A stretch of 64,000 nucleotides of DNA from Smallanthus sonchifolius (Eukaryota > Streptophyta > Magnoliopsida > Asterales > Asteraceae), in assembly GCA_023525975.1 (NCBI GenBank), contig CM042018.1:71617001-71681000 (forward strand). The letters run 5' to 3'. A model generated the notes under the pieces. The model searched no databases, had not been told where the DNA came from, and saw nothing but the letters and a program-made list of their open reading frames with translations. The translations under genes and the position numbers were made by a program. Shown piece by piece: positions 10,936-24,600 of the stretch. Numbering within the stretch: the stretch's first letter is position 1; each line of letters starts with the position of its first letter.

Positions 10936-13901
10936 ATGTCTAGACCTCCTAAGCTTTTATCTACCGATGATTTCCCTAACTGGAAGAACCACATGAAGGC
11001 GTACTTTTATGTGACTGACTTCGGTCAGTGGGTCTCGACCACCAATGGTCCACACTGTCCTATGACCACTGGAGCTGATGGTGTTGTAGCTCAAACTAAT
11101 CCCGCTGCTTATACCAAAAATGACAAACTTCTTATCCTAAGTGATTATAAAGCCTTCGGTGCTATCAATATGGCTCTTTCAGCCGACATCATAAACATGT
11201 TTGAGGAATACAAGACCGCTCAAACGTTATGGCAGGAACTGTGTGACTTCTATGAAGGGAATTCTGACTTGAAAGAAGGGAAGAAAGACATGCTCCAGAA
11301 ACAATATGATACCTTCGGGAGTATCAAAGGAGAAGGTTTGTCTAAGTACATCTCAAGGTTCATGGAAATTTCAAGCAAATTGAAGCAAGCCGGGGTTGTC
11401 ATTAAAAATTCTGATCTGATTAAGAAGCAACTAGACTCTTTACCCCAGGAATGGAGCATTCAATGCATGTTGATCAAAAGGCAATATGTGAATGAAGCCT
11501 CTACCCTATCTGATATAATAAACACCCTAAAGTCCTTTGAAATGGACATTGAAAAGCGCCAAATGAATCAATCAGGGTACACCAAAACCATGGCACCAAC
11601 CAATGCTGATTTTGTTGCTCCAACTTCATCAAACGTTGCTTCTAGCCCATCTGTAACTATTTCTGCTAGGACGACCGCTCCCATCACCAACCAGTAGAGT
11701 CAACCAAGCAATGAATCAAAGGGTAATGGTACCTCTGCTCCAAATCCATCAAGTGAACACATGGTGTTGTTTGGACTGTTTGTCAACGGTTATCAAGCTC
11801 TAATCTCAAGTGAATTAAAGGCTGGGGTGAGCCACATTAAAGATGTCTTCCAAGTTGATCCAGATGATATGGAAGAAGTTGATCTACAGTGGCAAATGGC
11901 TATGCTAACTCTTAAGGCTAAGAGATTTATGGATAGAACCGGTAAGAAGCGTCTTGGAGGAAAGTCTGCAGGATTTGACAAGTCTAAACTAAGATGTTAC
12001 AACTGTAAGCAACTCGGGCACTTCAAGAGGGAGTGTCCCCTTCCTATCACCGACTCTCTTCCTCTACCTACCATTGTTGCTATTACCGATGGCCAAAAAC
12101 AGACTGAGAAGGCAAAAGAACCAGCAAATGCCTTTGTAGTAAATGACTTTTAATGGAGCTATGAAATTGAAGAAGCTCAGGTTGAGGTGTGCAAGGCTCT
12201 TATGGAAAATACTCCTTCTACACAATTTGAGGTTCATGAAATGGAAGCAAGTCTGGTTGTAAAGGAGAAGAATGAGTTGTTGAGAAGAATTATCATCAAC
12301 ACTGACTCTATTGGTCCTGCTGCTCTCCTTAACCAATTTGCTATTCAGGGGACAGAGAGTCACATTATTGACAATAAAGGAAGATGAATGATGAGAAGAA
12401 GGGATCGATTTAACTCTCCAGAAAGTGCAGGTGATGGAACTCAAACCAACAGTGAAGGAAGCTCTAATCAAGGATGCATCTGCAGGAAAATCGCGGCTGA
12501 GCTGATTCCACCTAAGGTAAAATCTCATCTCTGTTCCTCTTACTGTTTTGACATGATTGCTCACTATCTTACATTAAATCAACTCATTATTCGTGAGAAC
12601 GATGATGCTCTTGCTATCCTCAATCAAATCAAGAAGATCGAGGTTACTCTTATAGTCAGTTTGAACCAGGCTAATCAAGAAATCCAAACCCTGAAAGAGT
12701 TTGTTTATATAAAGGAATTTTTTATCACAGATTTAACTGAAAAACTAACATCTTTAAGAAATGAATCTGTTAAATTGCAAATAATTATAGACAAATGGAA
12801 CGTTAGCAAAAAGGCACAAGATACTATGTTCGATTGTCAGAACACCTCCGGTTTTGTGAAAAAGGGGGTAGGATATTTGGATTCGAATGAATTTCAGAGG
12901 AAGTTGTTTCACCCTCCCACCCATGGTCATTACGACCTTATTCCGTCTCCACATCCTAAAAATGATCTTGCAAAATTATTTGTTTCTACAACTAATGTAA
13001 ATACTGCATGTTTAAAAGAACAGGATGAGGATGTTAGGGATGATTATGGTGCTGGATTGGGTCACACGGAATGCAACCAAGAATCTGTTTTATCTTCATT
13101 TTTGAATTTAAATTCCCAGAATCCAGAGTCATGTAATTCGGGCTCTGTTGATAGCAGTAGTGGATCATCTTCTAGGATAATTAAGTTTAACTATGATTGT
13201 AATGAACACAATAGCTGTAATGACTTTATTTCTATGAATGATGTTTGTTTTAATGATTCAATTGATACTGTGTCAAGAAATCAGTTTGAAAGGTTTATGA
13301 CAGAAGAAATTCCAGTCTTCACCCCGGCATCTACAAGTCAAAGTGACTCAGACTATTTGTCTACAAGAAATAGTGAAGAAAGTGCATATGATTCGGACAG
13401 ATCTGTCGAAACATCCGCGGAATCATACAATGCATCTGATGAAGAAGCAAGTCAAATGACAAATGTTGATAAAGAATCTGACCAAGAATCATCAACCACT
13501 CATGTTGATCAAAAGAAGGAGAAATTCATCAAAGGCAAATCAAAGTGCCAGTTCAACAGCAATCTTCCTCATCATCTTATCAACCGCCACATAAAAGAAA
13601 AACTTTTAAGCATGTTAATTGTTTCATTTGTGGAAAGGGCAGTCACACTGCTAGGAAGTGTAGTAGTGCATCTTATTATAATAATTGGGTCAAATTTGAA
13701 CGACCTAAAATGCATAGTGTGAGAAATTTTAACAAACACCAACAAGATCACAATCCTTTTTATCATAAAATTGACAAAATTCGTCAAAATGTAAATCATT
13801 TTCTAAAAGGAACATGTTGGTGGAGAACCAGAACCGATAGAATTGCTAAAATTGATGTTCCACCCAAGTTGAAAATGACTTGGGTTCTAGTTTCTCAATA
13901 A
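10936..13901 (+). pseudogene. C2 gag (extended, broken)
   Basis: The ATG at 10936 starts MSRPPKLLSTDDFPNWK, the usual opening of Sirevirus-like Gag. The capsid-like domain runs to a TAG at 11695. The frame then continues at 11761 with an intact CCHC knuckle, CYNCKQLGHFKREC, at 11995-12036. Frame 12388-13722 holds a coiled-coil-prone part (QIKKIEVTLIVSLNQANQE) followed by a Ser/Asp/Asn-rich acidic stretch. A second intact knuckle, CFICGKGSHTARKC, is at 13620-13661 in another frame. The end WVLVSQ-TAA at 13899-13901 matches the gag-pol junction style of the other copias in the window. Multiple frameshifts make it non-functional. Confidence 0.82.
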
Positions 13902-13939
13902 ATTGTCTACTGTGTGATAGGGTTTTCCAAGGAGGACTA

Positions 13940-14156
13940 TTGATAATGCATGGCATGTTGATAGTGGGTGCTCTCGTCACAAGATCGGGCTAAAATACCT
14001 GCTCACTGACTTCAGAATTATCAATGGGGTTTACGTTGCCTTTGCGGGTGACGAAAAAGGAGGAAAGATTACCAGACAGGGAACTGTATGCAATGGAACT
14101 CTCACTCTTGAGAAAGTGAATCTTGTTCCAGAACTCTGCTATAATCTATAGAGTAT
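13940..14156 (+). pseudogene. C2 protease fragment
   Basis: A plus-strand frame reads AWHVDSGCSRHK, then GVYVAFAGDEKGGKITRQGT and LVPELCYNL, the copia aspartic protease with catalytic DSG. A stop follows CYNL at about 14148 and the match ends near 14156. Integrase, RT and RNase H, which should follow, are absent from this copy. Confidence 0.8.
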
Positions 14157-15560
14157 ATTCAAGTCCTTTCTAAATTGGATTTGTTGAACTTTGAGTAACA
14201 TCTTCCATCTCTCATGCTTTGTGTATATATCTCTGCTAATATTTTTTTTTTTAAATCCAAAAATATTTTCTTGACCAAAATGAGTTGATGATCGAGCTGC
14301 AAAATTATTTTATCTTTCATTTAGAAAATTTCATTTAAAGAGGTTACCTATAAATAAAATTTTTGAGGGAAAGTGTCTGTGAATAGAAAAGAAAAGGGAA
14401 ATTGTTTGAAAAAGATGTGTTTCTTGGCTGTTTTCGCATAACTGTTACTGTGAAAAATGATAGTTACACTGACATACTTGTTCACCGCTTAGGACCAAAA
14501 GGGGGAAGCGGTTATACTGAAGGACATGTTGGTAGGCTCAGCATTCAAACATATAGACTGCAACTCAGTGACAAAGATAATGACCTAAAAAGTGTATACC
14601 CATCTTGTTCAGGTCTGCTCATAACCAAAATCCCGTCACAAAGGGGTTGCGAGTTCTTATCATACTATATACTTACTCAAAAGAAAAAGAAAAAAGACAC
14701 GCAATGACATGCATTAGGCAAATAAAAGACATGCAATGACGTGCAAATCCAAGCTAAAGACACCAATGATGTGCATCCTAGTACTGAATTTGTCAATCTT
14801 GAGCAAAAGACACGCAATGTCAATGTCGTGCATTAGGAACTTAAATCTCAAAAGATACACAATGTTAGTGTGTACATATATATAGTATATATTTTTGTTT
14901 TTGGGTTCGTGTGACTGCGAAGGGATTTTCTTGACAAAAATATGGCTTGTAAGACCGACGTGCAAGTAAGTCCAGCTTATTTCATAAATTATGGCATATA
15001 AGTTCGTCGTGCTTTGTCCCTGACGCAAAATCCTTTTAAAGATACCCTAAACGGTTCACGGACCTGTGCTAGTTATGCTCGTTTAGCTATTTTAGGATTT
15101 TTAATGATCAACTTCTCTGATTATGCGTTGGCATAGACCTGAAGCTCTCATCATCGCACTCAAAAGACCATGAGGATGGGTAGGTTATACCTGACAAGTG
15201 TGGAGAACACTGATTTCATATTCATCTTACTAGAACATGATAATCGTTCACTAGTTGTATGTGGAAAGTATGGTGCATGGGTTTCAAAGGACAGATATAC
15301 CAACAGTCGTTCGTAGGCCGTGGACATCCAAATTTCAATATGAAAAGGTTATATGACAAGCTATGTCGGTATGATTCCACGAGATCATGTTTGCTTATTC
15401 TATGTCCACACTTATTATCTTAATCATTTAGGATTGCTCTAAAGCTTTTTGGTATGTATATATCCTTGTACAAAGTCTCATAGGTCCTTATCTAAAAAAT
15501 CATGCTCAAAAGTCGATTTGTTGTTGTCAAAAGTTCAAATTTCTCTTTAAATTTTCTGCC
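14157..15560. other. Unassigned stretch inside C2 replacing most of pol
   Basis: I recognise no protein family here. A 101-codon frame at 14402-14707 has a Lys-rich tail and no familiar motif. At 14694-14837 four degenerate units beginning AAAGACAYGCAATGA, spaced 31 to 50 bp, form a small repeat. The last part (about 15050-15540) may be the non-coding region that follows pol in this family, by position only. The stretch could be filler from deletion repair or a decayed small transposon. Confidence 0.4.
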
Positions 15561-15561
15561 C

Positions 15562-16257
15562 TAGCGACTCTTGGGCCGACTGTCTAGTGTCGGCCCCCAT
15601 TTTTTTTTTCGTATATATATGTTTGAAAAAGGGGATTTTTTTTACTTTTTGAAACCCTAGTTTCAGTGAAATTATTCCGGCGACAAAGAACCCCATTCCG
15701 TTCAAAACCATCTTTTTCCGATCAAGTGCTTTCTGTGTGAGTATTGCATCAAATCAAGGTATTTTTATGATTATTTACATGTTTATTTACATCCTTTGGC
15801 CTTTTAGATCAGGAATACATCATCAAAATGTTGGCTTTAATCAAATTTTGAAACTGAAACTTGGTAACTATTCACTTTCCTGATTATCGACTGACTAGAC
15901 GAAGATGATGACCAGAGTCGGCTTGTGTAGTCGATTCTCACTACTCGCATTAATCAGTGAACGCAATTTCAAAAATCGCCCCCGATTGGTGGGTCGATTC
16001 TTCTGGACACATCGCTGACGAACTATCGATTGTATCTTGTTGTAAGCCGACTGTCACAAGTGATATCAGCAGATTCTTTTATGCTCAGTGCAAACTCTTG
16101 TCCTATCATCTTGCCGACTCTTTGCATCAGACCATTAATCTTCGGTCGACTGTCACATATCAACAGGCGACTCTCAGTGCATATATATCTTATTCCTCTT
16201 TGGTCGACTCTTATTGGGAAACTCATCCTTATAGTCGATTCTTTGGCCGACACTCTC
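15562..16257 (+). promoter_or_regulatory. C2 GCCGACT motif cluster ahead of the third ORF
   Basis: At least ten copies or variants of GCGACTCT, GCCGACTGTC, GTCGACTGTC and TCGATTCT occur between 15563 and 16255. The third ORF starts at 16323, preceded by TATTTTTGTTATAG, a pyrimidine-rich tract ending in AG that could be a splice acceptor. Confidence 0.65.
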
Positions 16258-16322
16258 TTTTGTTTATATATTTAAATTTGTAGTTGAATTACTCATATTG
16301 GTTTCTATTTTTGTTATAGATT

Positions 16323-16525
16323 ATGGACGACGATCATCTTGTAAGTGATAATTGTCACAACATGGCAATATCATTTCCTGAATCAGTTCCTGACGAATTT
16401 AATGACGTTGTGAGATGGATTCTTCAAAGTAAAATTGCTTATGCAATCACTTGGAACGAAGCAGTCTACAAAGATCTGATCGAATAATTCTGGATCAATG
16501 CTGAGTATAAAGTCCACTCTGTCAC
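16323..16525 (+). pseudogene. C2 third ORF, 5' part (broken by C3a)
   Basis: The ATG at 16323 opens MDDDHLVSDNCHNMAISFPE, and the frame runs to the C3a insertion at 16525. An in-frame TAA at 16485-16487 replaces the Gln that C3 has before FW (QQFW in C3, stop then FW here). Around it YKDLIE and FW align with YIQQFW of the C3 third ORF. The reading frame is kept across the insertion point and resumes at 29231. The first AG before the ATG may be a splice acceptor. Confidence 0.75.
16521..16525. repeat. C3a target-site duplication (left copy of GTCAC)
   Basis: GTCAC directly precedes the C3a LTR at 16526 and recurs at 29226-29230 directly after the other LTR. A perfect 5-bp duplication confirms C3a as a complete insertion into the third ORF of C2. 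Confidence 0.93.
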
Positions 16526-16999
16526 TGTAGGTCCTCATGGCGCTTCTACGGATCGATCTCGTGATAAGACATGACGTTAACTCGAAGTGCGGAATCCAAC
16601 GAATCAACGTTTATACGCACAAAAGACAATGTAGACAATCAAGTAAATAACATTCTCAATTGTATTCCAAATCACAATGGTGTTACAGACTCAATCAGAC
16701 TTGTTCTGTATATTCTCTACTACTTTCGACTGACTCTGTAAACACATATATATAGCCGCCTGACCTGATATAGGCGAACTTATTAAGTTCGCCTCTAACA
16801 GACTAAGCAAACTTAACAAGTTCGCCTCATATAGACTTAAGCGAACTTATTAAGTTCGCCTCTGTTAGACCAGGCGAACTTAACAAGTTCGCCTCTAGGT
16901 AAAATTGAATAAACACTTAGTGACTTTTACATAACAAAAACATAAAGACATAAGATCTAACTATTACAAGCTTTTGTCATTACAAACTATGTCCTAACA
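16526..16999 (-). repeat. C3a 3' LTR
   Basis: In plus coordinates it runs from TGTAGGTCCTC to GTCCTAACA; on the element strand it starts TGTTAGGACATAG. A TATA box (CTATATATATG on the minus strand) lies near 16745-16755. Upstream of it, 16773-16893 carries four near-palindromic units of the type GCGAACTTATTAAGTTCGC. Confidence 0.93.
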
Positions 17000-17011
17000 G
17001 ACTCCCCCTTG
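17000..17011 (-). other. C3a polypurine tract
   Basis: The minus strand reads CAAGGGGGAGTC immediately before the 3' LTR start TGTTAGG. This is the plus-strand DNA primer site of the element; C3b has the identical tract. Confidence 0.88.
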
Positions 17012-17026
17012 ACAATAGCTTGATCT

Positions 17027-19389
17027 TCAGTCTTCATGATGAGCTTTTCCAGTTATCCGGTAGTCTGCTACCAGCATGCACTCCATATCTTCTGCATATC
17101 TCCAAACTCTTTTGTACTGTAATCCTTGTTCTTTCCATTCATCAGTGAACATTATTTCATTATTTCGCAACGTCCTCTGATCTTTCTTTGAGAAATTTAT
17201 AAGATTAATTGCATCATAGAAACATACAATGACTTTATTGTCTTTATCTTCAATCCTTGCTTCACCAGTATTAACATCAACATACCACCATTTCATTTTA
17301 CCAAGGAAGTCTTGAGGAATCTTCTTCAACGGTATCTTGTGTACAACACGAACTGGTTTATACTTATACTTCCAGGTCACCTTCCCAGTCTTTTGATCTG
17401 TGTTCTTCACTCTCTTTCCTTTTTGTGGTTTCAGCCGTTCATACTTTCCTGAACTACCTTCTCTCTTGATCAAGTTTGCTATCACATCAGCCAAAACATT
17501 CTTCGATCTATTAATAAGAGGCTTTGAAGCTAGACCATTCATTTCACACCTTGGAAAGGTATTGAAATACTTGATCCTCGGCTTTAAGTACTGAACACCG
17601 TCAGATCTTTTAATTGCAAATAATTTTGTATCACCATCATAGAACCAACTTATGATCCTTCCTACACACCGCTCGTTATTCACATATTTCTCTTTCTGAG
17701 CAGGTTGTTGCTGGAGACTTGGGTAGCACCTTCATCCAACTGTTTACAACTTCTCTCCACTGTTCTCTTGTCATCCCTGTATTTCTATACATCACAGGTT
17801 CTTCATTAACCTTCGGAGACTCAGTGTGAGTAGTTTCAGTTTCAGCATCTTTATTGGATTGAATATTCTCATCATCAGTATCCATCTTTGAATCAGCAGT
17901 ATCTTCAGGCAGTGTGACGTCTTCAATAGAGTCCATAGAATCTGTTACTCCTTCATAAGTGAATTCAGGAATAACATCATCTTGGATGAAGTTATAAGGA
18001 ACATTAAAACCATCTCAGCCTTCAAAAGTCACTTTCTCTTGACCTTTCTCTATCTCTATCTCCATCTCCATCTCCACTATCTCTCCTTCTTCTATTTCAT
18101 TATCAGACACTTCATCGTCCATGTCATCGAATAAATCATCAATGTCATCAAGACATGCAATCTTTTCAGCTTCTTCTTCTTCAGAATCTGCAAAGAACTC
18201 CAACAATAGAATTTTTTCTTCATTAGCACCAGAAGTATCTTTGTTTCCTTCAAGTGATTGTGATGTCGACTCCCCCTGAACCCTTGATATAGGATTAGCG
18301 TCAGTGTATTGATGATCACCCTCATCAACGAAATCATCCATGTTCATTCCCAGATCTTGTTCATGTGCATGAACGACCTCCTCTTGACCAGGTTCATGAA
18401 TAGGTATTTCAACCTCAGCTTGTGGAATTGGAACTTGTTCAGGAATAGGAATTTATGGTTGTACGGGAACTTGAGCTTGTTAAACTGGAACTTGTTGTTC
18501 TATCGGTTGTTGTTGAACTTGTTGTTGTTGTTGTGGTTGCTGTTGTTGTTGTGGAACATTTAAGCCTTGAACTTAAGCAATTTCATCAGGATGAAACCAG
18601 TTGTCATTAGGGGGTGCAACATAATCAGGATTGATTAAGTGACCAAACAAAGGAGTATTAACCGGTATCAATGCGGCATTCTGTTGTTTCACTTTTGTGC
18701 AATCAGTAAAGATACGCTTTGACATCGGAGTCAAAGTTAATCTTATAGGATGTTATGAAAGATCCGGAATAAGATGATTTAGAATCATTTGAATAAAGCG
18801 AGGATACATCAAAAATCCTTGACCTTCAGCAGGATTTATTTGCATGACGATCTCCCGATAGAAGTAAAGTGCAAAATTAAATCGCTTATTCAACGTTAAA
18901 GCCACCATTGCAGTTTGAAGAGCCATCTTTAAGCCATCGGTTCCAGCTTTACGAGGAGAGATGCATTGAATAATCACATGCATGAAGTATCTCCATTCAC
19001 CGACTAAGCCACCTTTACGTGCTTGTGTATCATTCTGTCTCCCACGATAACCCATTCTTTGAAAATAACCCATAATAAGAGCGATATGACAATGGGTCTT
19101 CAGCATTACCACCCAAAGCAAGAGTAGCACGAATTGTCTCTTCAGATATGGCAATTTCAGTATTATTTACAGTGGCACGAAGAACATGAGGTTCTGCGTC
19201 CGTATCCTGATGAACTGTATCCCAAAATTGTTGTATGTATACCAAACTGATGTAAGGATCAGCAGATAAAGCAGTATGGAGACGCGAACGGTTCAGAAAT
19301 CCGATTATTCCTTGAAAATTGACAGCCTCTGACATGTTAGGATCTAACAATGTCACCTGATTATGCTTATATTCTACTCGTCGAGCCAT
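17027..19389 (-). pseudogene. C3a third ORF (env position), broken
   Basis: On the minus strand the ATG at 19389 opens MARRVEYKHNQVTLLDPN, directly preceded by TGTTTTTAG. The N-terminal domain has YIQQFWDT, ISEETIRATL, LKMALQTAMVALTL and the conserved FLMYPRFIQMIL (18795-18827). Frame changes occur near 19100 and 18750. A Gln-rich and VQIP-like segment and an acidic segment (18347-18015) follow. The C-terminal domain (17683-17027) has RIISWFYDGDTKLFAIKRSD, MKWWYVDVNTGEARIED and ends TGKAHHED. No transmembrane helix or signal peptide is evident. Function is unknown; it is homologous to the C2 and C3b third ORFs. Confidence 0.8.
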
Positions 19390-19540
19390 CTAAAAACATT
19401 CGGACAACAAACACATTAGTAAAAATAACAAACACAAACAATTAAAAAAAAAATTTAAACAACAAAATTTTTTTAACAAAAACAAATTTTTTTTTTCTAA
19501 CACTCAAAAATCACAAGTCCAAATCCCCTCTGACTCCTAG

Positions 19541-20187
19541 GCGAACTTAATAAATTCGCTTAGTGTTGCAAGAGGCTAACTTATTAAGTTCGCCTGGAAA
19601 AGTTCGCTTCGAACAAGTTCGCTTGGAACAAGTTTGCCTGAACTTGTGACGATTCAAATACCAAACACAGAATTTCAAAATTCGGTCAAATCGATTGAAA
19701 CACATGAAATAAGTATTGTACATCGATCGATTATCACTCAGCAACCAATTATAATGATCAATTTTATATTTCCAGTCAAAATTAGGTCAAAACCGTTCTG
19801 TCAAACTCGCGAAGTAAACCGAGAAGAAAACATCCAAATACTCACAATTGAACGGATGAAATTCAACAAAATTACCTTGGAAATGATCGCAATTCAATTT
19901 TGAATATAATGGAATCAACAAACAACCCAAACAACATAGATGTAAAGATTTGAAAAAAATTCAGATAAGTTCGCTTGATGTTATGAGGACGATGACTGAA
20001 TAAGTTCGCTTGGCCAAGAGCCTTATACACATTAAGTTCGCTTATTTAGGCGAACTTGTTAAGTTCGATTAACAAGCCTTCGGTGAACATGCTAAGTTCG
20101 CTTCACCATCCACAAGCAAACATATTAAGTTCGCTTCACTGTTCTTGGGCGAACATATTAAGTTCGCTTCACTGTACACAGGCGAAC
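19541..20187. promoter_or_regulatory. C3a GCGAACTTA motif cluster ahead of the third ORF
   Basis: Two groups, 19541-19637 and about 19968-20187, contain repeated GCGAACTTA or TAAGTTCGC, often as facing pairs. They lie 5' of the third ORF in element orientation. The intervening stretch 19640-19960 is AT-rich with no coding match. Confidence 0.75.
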
Positions 20188-21666
20188 ATAATATCTATTC
20201 ACTTTTGCATTGAACAAAATTTTACCAACTTTAACCTTTCAAGTCTTGAACTTTCGTCAGCATCATGTATCCGATCCAATCCCAAACAATTTTAATAAAA
20301 GTTTAGAATTTTCATGGAAAATAAAAATCAAAATCTTTTTGAATTTTATCTATACAAACGGAAACACATATTTTTGGATTTTTATCTGTACAAACGGAAA
20401 CACATATTTTTGAATGAACATCATGAGTAAGAAGATCATATCAGTATCCGAGTAATTCATCACACATTTTAGAAATAATAAAGGGTAACCTATAATATGA
20501 AACCATCCAACTCAGTTTTGTGCACATCACATCTTTTTCATTTTGATATATTCTTTTCAGTATCGAATATTATTTGAAATGATACGCGATAAATGTTCAA
20601 AGTAAATAAGATCAGGTTATGAAATGCTCAATTATTCGTACCGGATTTGTAATATAAAGCATGAAATCTTAAATTTGTCAATATTATAAGATTTGAAACT
20701 ATAAGCGTTTATTCTCCAAATTCATGTGATTTAATACCATTTTGATGAAACACATCGTGTACCCCACATATATGCCAAACAGAAATATAATTTGCACTAT
20801 CTTCAAGACATATACAGTTTATGTTAAAATTAGATCAATTTCCAAGATGAAATTATTTCATTTAGCACAAGCATAGAAGCAGATCCCAAAGGATATAAGA
20901 ATCATGATGATTCAGAATCAGAAGATTCTAATGAATTGGCTGAATAGTGAGAATCAACAGATTCAGGTATGAGGATCCAACTATTATCTGGATAAAATTC
21001 AATAGAGTCAGACTAGATAATGTATCTAACTGATCCAAGGGTGAATATATGTTTCAACAAATTTTGAAAGCATATCTTAGTTCAACAACACCTTGCATGT
21101 TTTTCGGGGCATGGGAAGTGAAGTGAACTGAAATAAATTTGTGCTAAAGATATAATTCGATATTGGTCTCATGAAATTCTTTAAAAACATATATTCTTTA
21201 TCTGATAATGATCTTTTACACACACACACAGGCATATAATGGATTCAAATCACATATGTAATCATATTATATTTAATTTTCACACTACTATTAGTTTCAA
21301 AACGCTTCTAGTCTATTGACAATTCAAGTTTCAAAACTCATACACAAATTTAAAAACAAATTATCAAGATTAGAGCATTCACAACACTATCATTTCTCAT
21401 TTATTCAGACTTTGAAATTTAGATCAAATCAACTCAGTTTAATCAATCATATATCAAAGGTCTACTAAGGTCGTGTGAAATGAACTAATCACTGATGTAC
21501 TATCATTTCTTCTCTAACCTCAAATGATGTCAAATTTTATATTTTTCAATTTGTTTTGACATTTTATAAATTAAAAACTTTTTGACTGAAATGTAAATGC
21601 AGAAATGTAATAAAGCAATAAAAGAAATTAAAAAAAGTTTCATGAAATTCTGATTTTGAAAAGCTT
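20188..21666 (-). other. C3a non-coding region between pol and third ORF
   Basis: About 1.5 kb of AT-rich sequence without a coding match. The same region occurs in C3b (57681-59190), so it is a normal part of this family and not an insertion. A short CA run lies near 21221-21230. I see no further structure. Confidence 0.7.
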
Positions 21667-24600
21667 TTATTCGGGATTGATCATACCAATCATTTTAATT
21701 AGGAATTCAAACCTGGTACGATCAAATGCCTTGGTAAACAAATCAGCAAAATTATCATCAGTGTGTACCTTGACCAGCTCAATCAACCTTTTCTCTGCAC
21801 AATCACGAATAAAATGATATCGAATCTCGATGTACTTAGTTTTACTATGTTTAACAGGATTATTAGTTATGGACATAGTAGCATTATTATCAATAAGCAT
21901 AGGGGTTCCTATGAAATTCAAACCGTAATCTGTTAATTGATGTTGTATCCACAAGATCTGTGAACAACAACTTGCAGCAGCGATATATTCTGCTTCGCAT
22001 GTAGAAATCGAGACTGTGGTTTGCTTTTTGCATTGCCAGGACACAAGTCGATTACCTAAGAACTGGTAACCACCTGTTGTAGATTTCCTGTCCAAACAAC
22101 AACCACCAAAATCAGAATCAGTATAAGCATTGAAATCAAAGTTAGAACCATGAGGATACCATAGCCCCAAACGTTGTTTTCCTTTCAAATATCGAAAGAT
22201 TCTTTTCACAGCAATTAAGTGAGATTCTTTTGTTTTTGCCTGGAATCTGGAACAGATGCACACGGCGAACATTATATCCGGCCTTGAAGCTGTTAAGTAC
22301 ATGAGGGATCCAATCATAGCTCTGTAAAGTCGACAATCCACATCTTTTCCATCCGGGTCAGAATTCAACTTATGATTGACCGAAATTGGAGTATCATATG
22401 GGGTACAGTCCTCCATCTTGAACCAGCTCAAGATGTCTTTGACATACTTGGACTGATGAATAAAGAAACCATCTTCCTTTTGATTTACTTGCAAACCTAA
22501 GAAAAACGATAACTCTCCCATAGCTGACATTTCAAATTTTGACTTCATAACACCCTCAAAATCTTTGCATAACCCTTCGTTTGTTGAGCCAAAAATAATA
22601 TCATCCACATAAATCTGCACCAGTAGGTAATCTCCCCCTGATTTCTTTATGAATAAGGTCGAGTCTATCTTTCCAGGAACAAAGTCATTTGCCAAAAGAT
22701 GTGTGGATAATGTTTCATACCACGCACGAGGAGCCTGATGAAGACCATAGAGGGCCTTATCACGCTTGAAAACCATATTCGGATTCAGTGGATCTTCAAA
22801 CCCCGGCGGCTGACACACATAGACTTCCTCCTTGACCTTTCCATATAAAAACGCACTTTTTACGTCTAATTGAAACACCTTAAAACCTTTAAAAGAAGCA
22901 AAAGCTAGAAACAGCCTTATAGCTTCGAGCCTCGCAACAGGCGCATAAACCTCAGTGTAATCAATTCCTTCTTGTTGATTGAAGCACTGGACAACTAATC
23001 TTGCCTTGTTGCATACCACGACACCTCGATCGTCTTTCTTACATTTAAACACCCATTTTGTTCCTATCGGATACGCACCCTTCGGAAGATCAACAAGATT
23101 CCAAACCTTAAGTTTGTCAAATTGAGCAAGTTCTTCCTGCATAGCTTCTATCCAATTGTTGTCATTTAAAGCAATCTCAACATTTTTAGGTTCAACCTGC
23201 GAAATAAAGCATGAATGTAGGCAATCATCAAGAACACCAGAATCTTTAATGCAGGTATACAAACAAGTATTGTCAACAAGAGAACGTGTTTTCACTCCAT
23301 CCTGTAAATTTCCAATTATATTTGTCACTGGATGATTTTTGAGTTCCTTGATGGATGCAACCTCAGGAACCGGCAACACTTCAACTTGAGTAGATTCAGA
23401 TTGATAAGAATAATCTTGATTAATAGGAATTTCCGAGTCTAAATTTGTAGGAATCTCCCCCTAAGCATGTGTCGAATGTAATGGATCATCACCCAACAAC
23501 GGATCAGCAGAAGAATCTTGAAAAATAGCATTATCCTCCTCACTCTCTGAATCTTGTGGACCTGAACAAGAAGCAACATTAGGATCGGGAGCAGAAGTAG
23601 ATGGAATCGATGAATTTGTAACTGCATTTGGTAGAAATCCATTATGCTGCGCATCCTGACAAGAATCATAAAGAACAGCAGCAGCTTCAGCAGAAATATC
23701 AGAAGGTAAATGAAAAGACTTGAATAAGTTTTCATAATCAAATGCCCAATCCGGACCAATCGCCATTTGTGGTAAAGACCGATTTGAACAGTCAATATGG
23801 AACCATTCTTCAACTTGGTGCGTCTCTTTGTTATAAACCCACTTGGTTGTCGAATTAGCCACATACCCCAGAAAAATCCCTTCAATAGCCTTCGCACTGA
23901 ATTTTGTTGGGACATCTCGAACTTTCAACAGGGTGCAAGGATTACCAAAAGGTAGTAAATAATCTAGATTCGGCTTTCGATTATTCAGCAATTCATAGCA
24001 AGTCTTGTTATGTCGCTTGACGGTCAAGACCCTGTTCAAAACGTGACACTCAGTATTCACAGCTTCAGCCCAAAAGGTGACTGGAAGCTTAGAATCCGCA
24101 AGCATCGTGCGAGGCATTTCGACCAAAGTCCTGTTCTTTCGTTCGGCGACACCGTTTTGTTGAGGAACATATGGCGCACTAAATTCATGATGAATTCCTT
24201 TTTGTAGACAGAATAAGCCCATTTTGCTATTCATAAATTCGCTGTCATTGTCACTCCTGATTCTTCTGACTTTCAGATTGAATAAATTCTCCAAACCCAG
24301 GATTAAGTATTGTACCAACTCAGTGGTTTCAGCTTTAGAGGAAAGAAACTTAACCCATGGAAATCTGGAGTAATCATCAGTTACTACCAAGCAGTACGAT
24401 TTTCCACCAATGCTCCTGATACTGATAGGACCGAACAAATCCATATGCAGCAACTCCAAAGGAGTTATGATAGAATTCGTCGATTTATATTTGTGAGATT
24501 TCTTTCTTTGCTTCCCTTTCTTACAAGGAATACAGTCATCAGAAACTGAGAATTTCATCTTCGGAATACCAAGAACCAGATCATTCCTAACAATGTAGTT

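Noticed and set aside
14402..14707. Possible captured host gene of 101 codons
   Set aside because: No recognisable motif, and the Lys-rich tail comes from an A-rich run. Kept only as part of an unassigned stretch.
18309..18563. Leu/Trp-rich frame resembling a membrane protein
   Set aside because: It is antisense of the Gln-rich and acidic part of the C3a third ORF (the same shadow appears at 60739-60945 in C3b).
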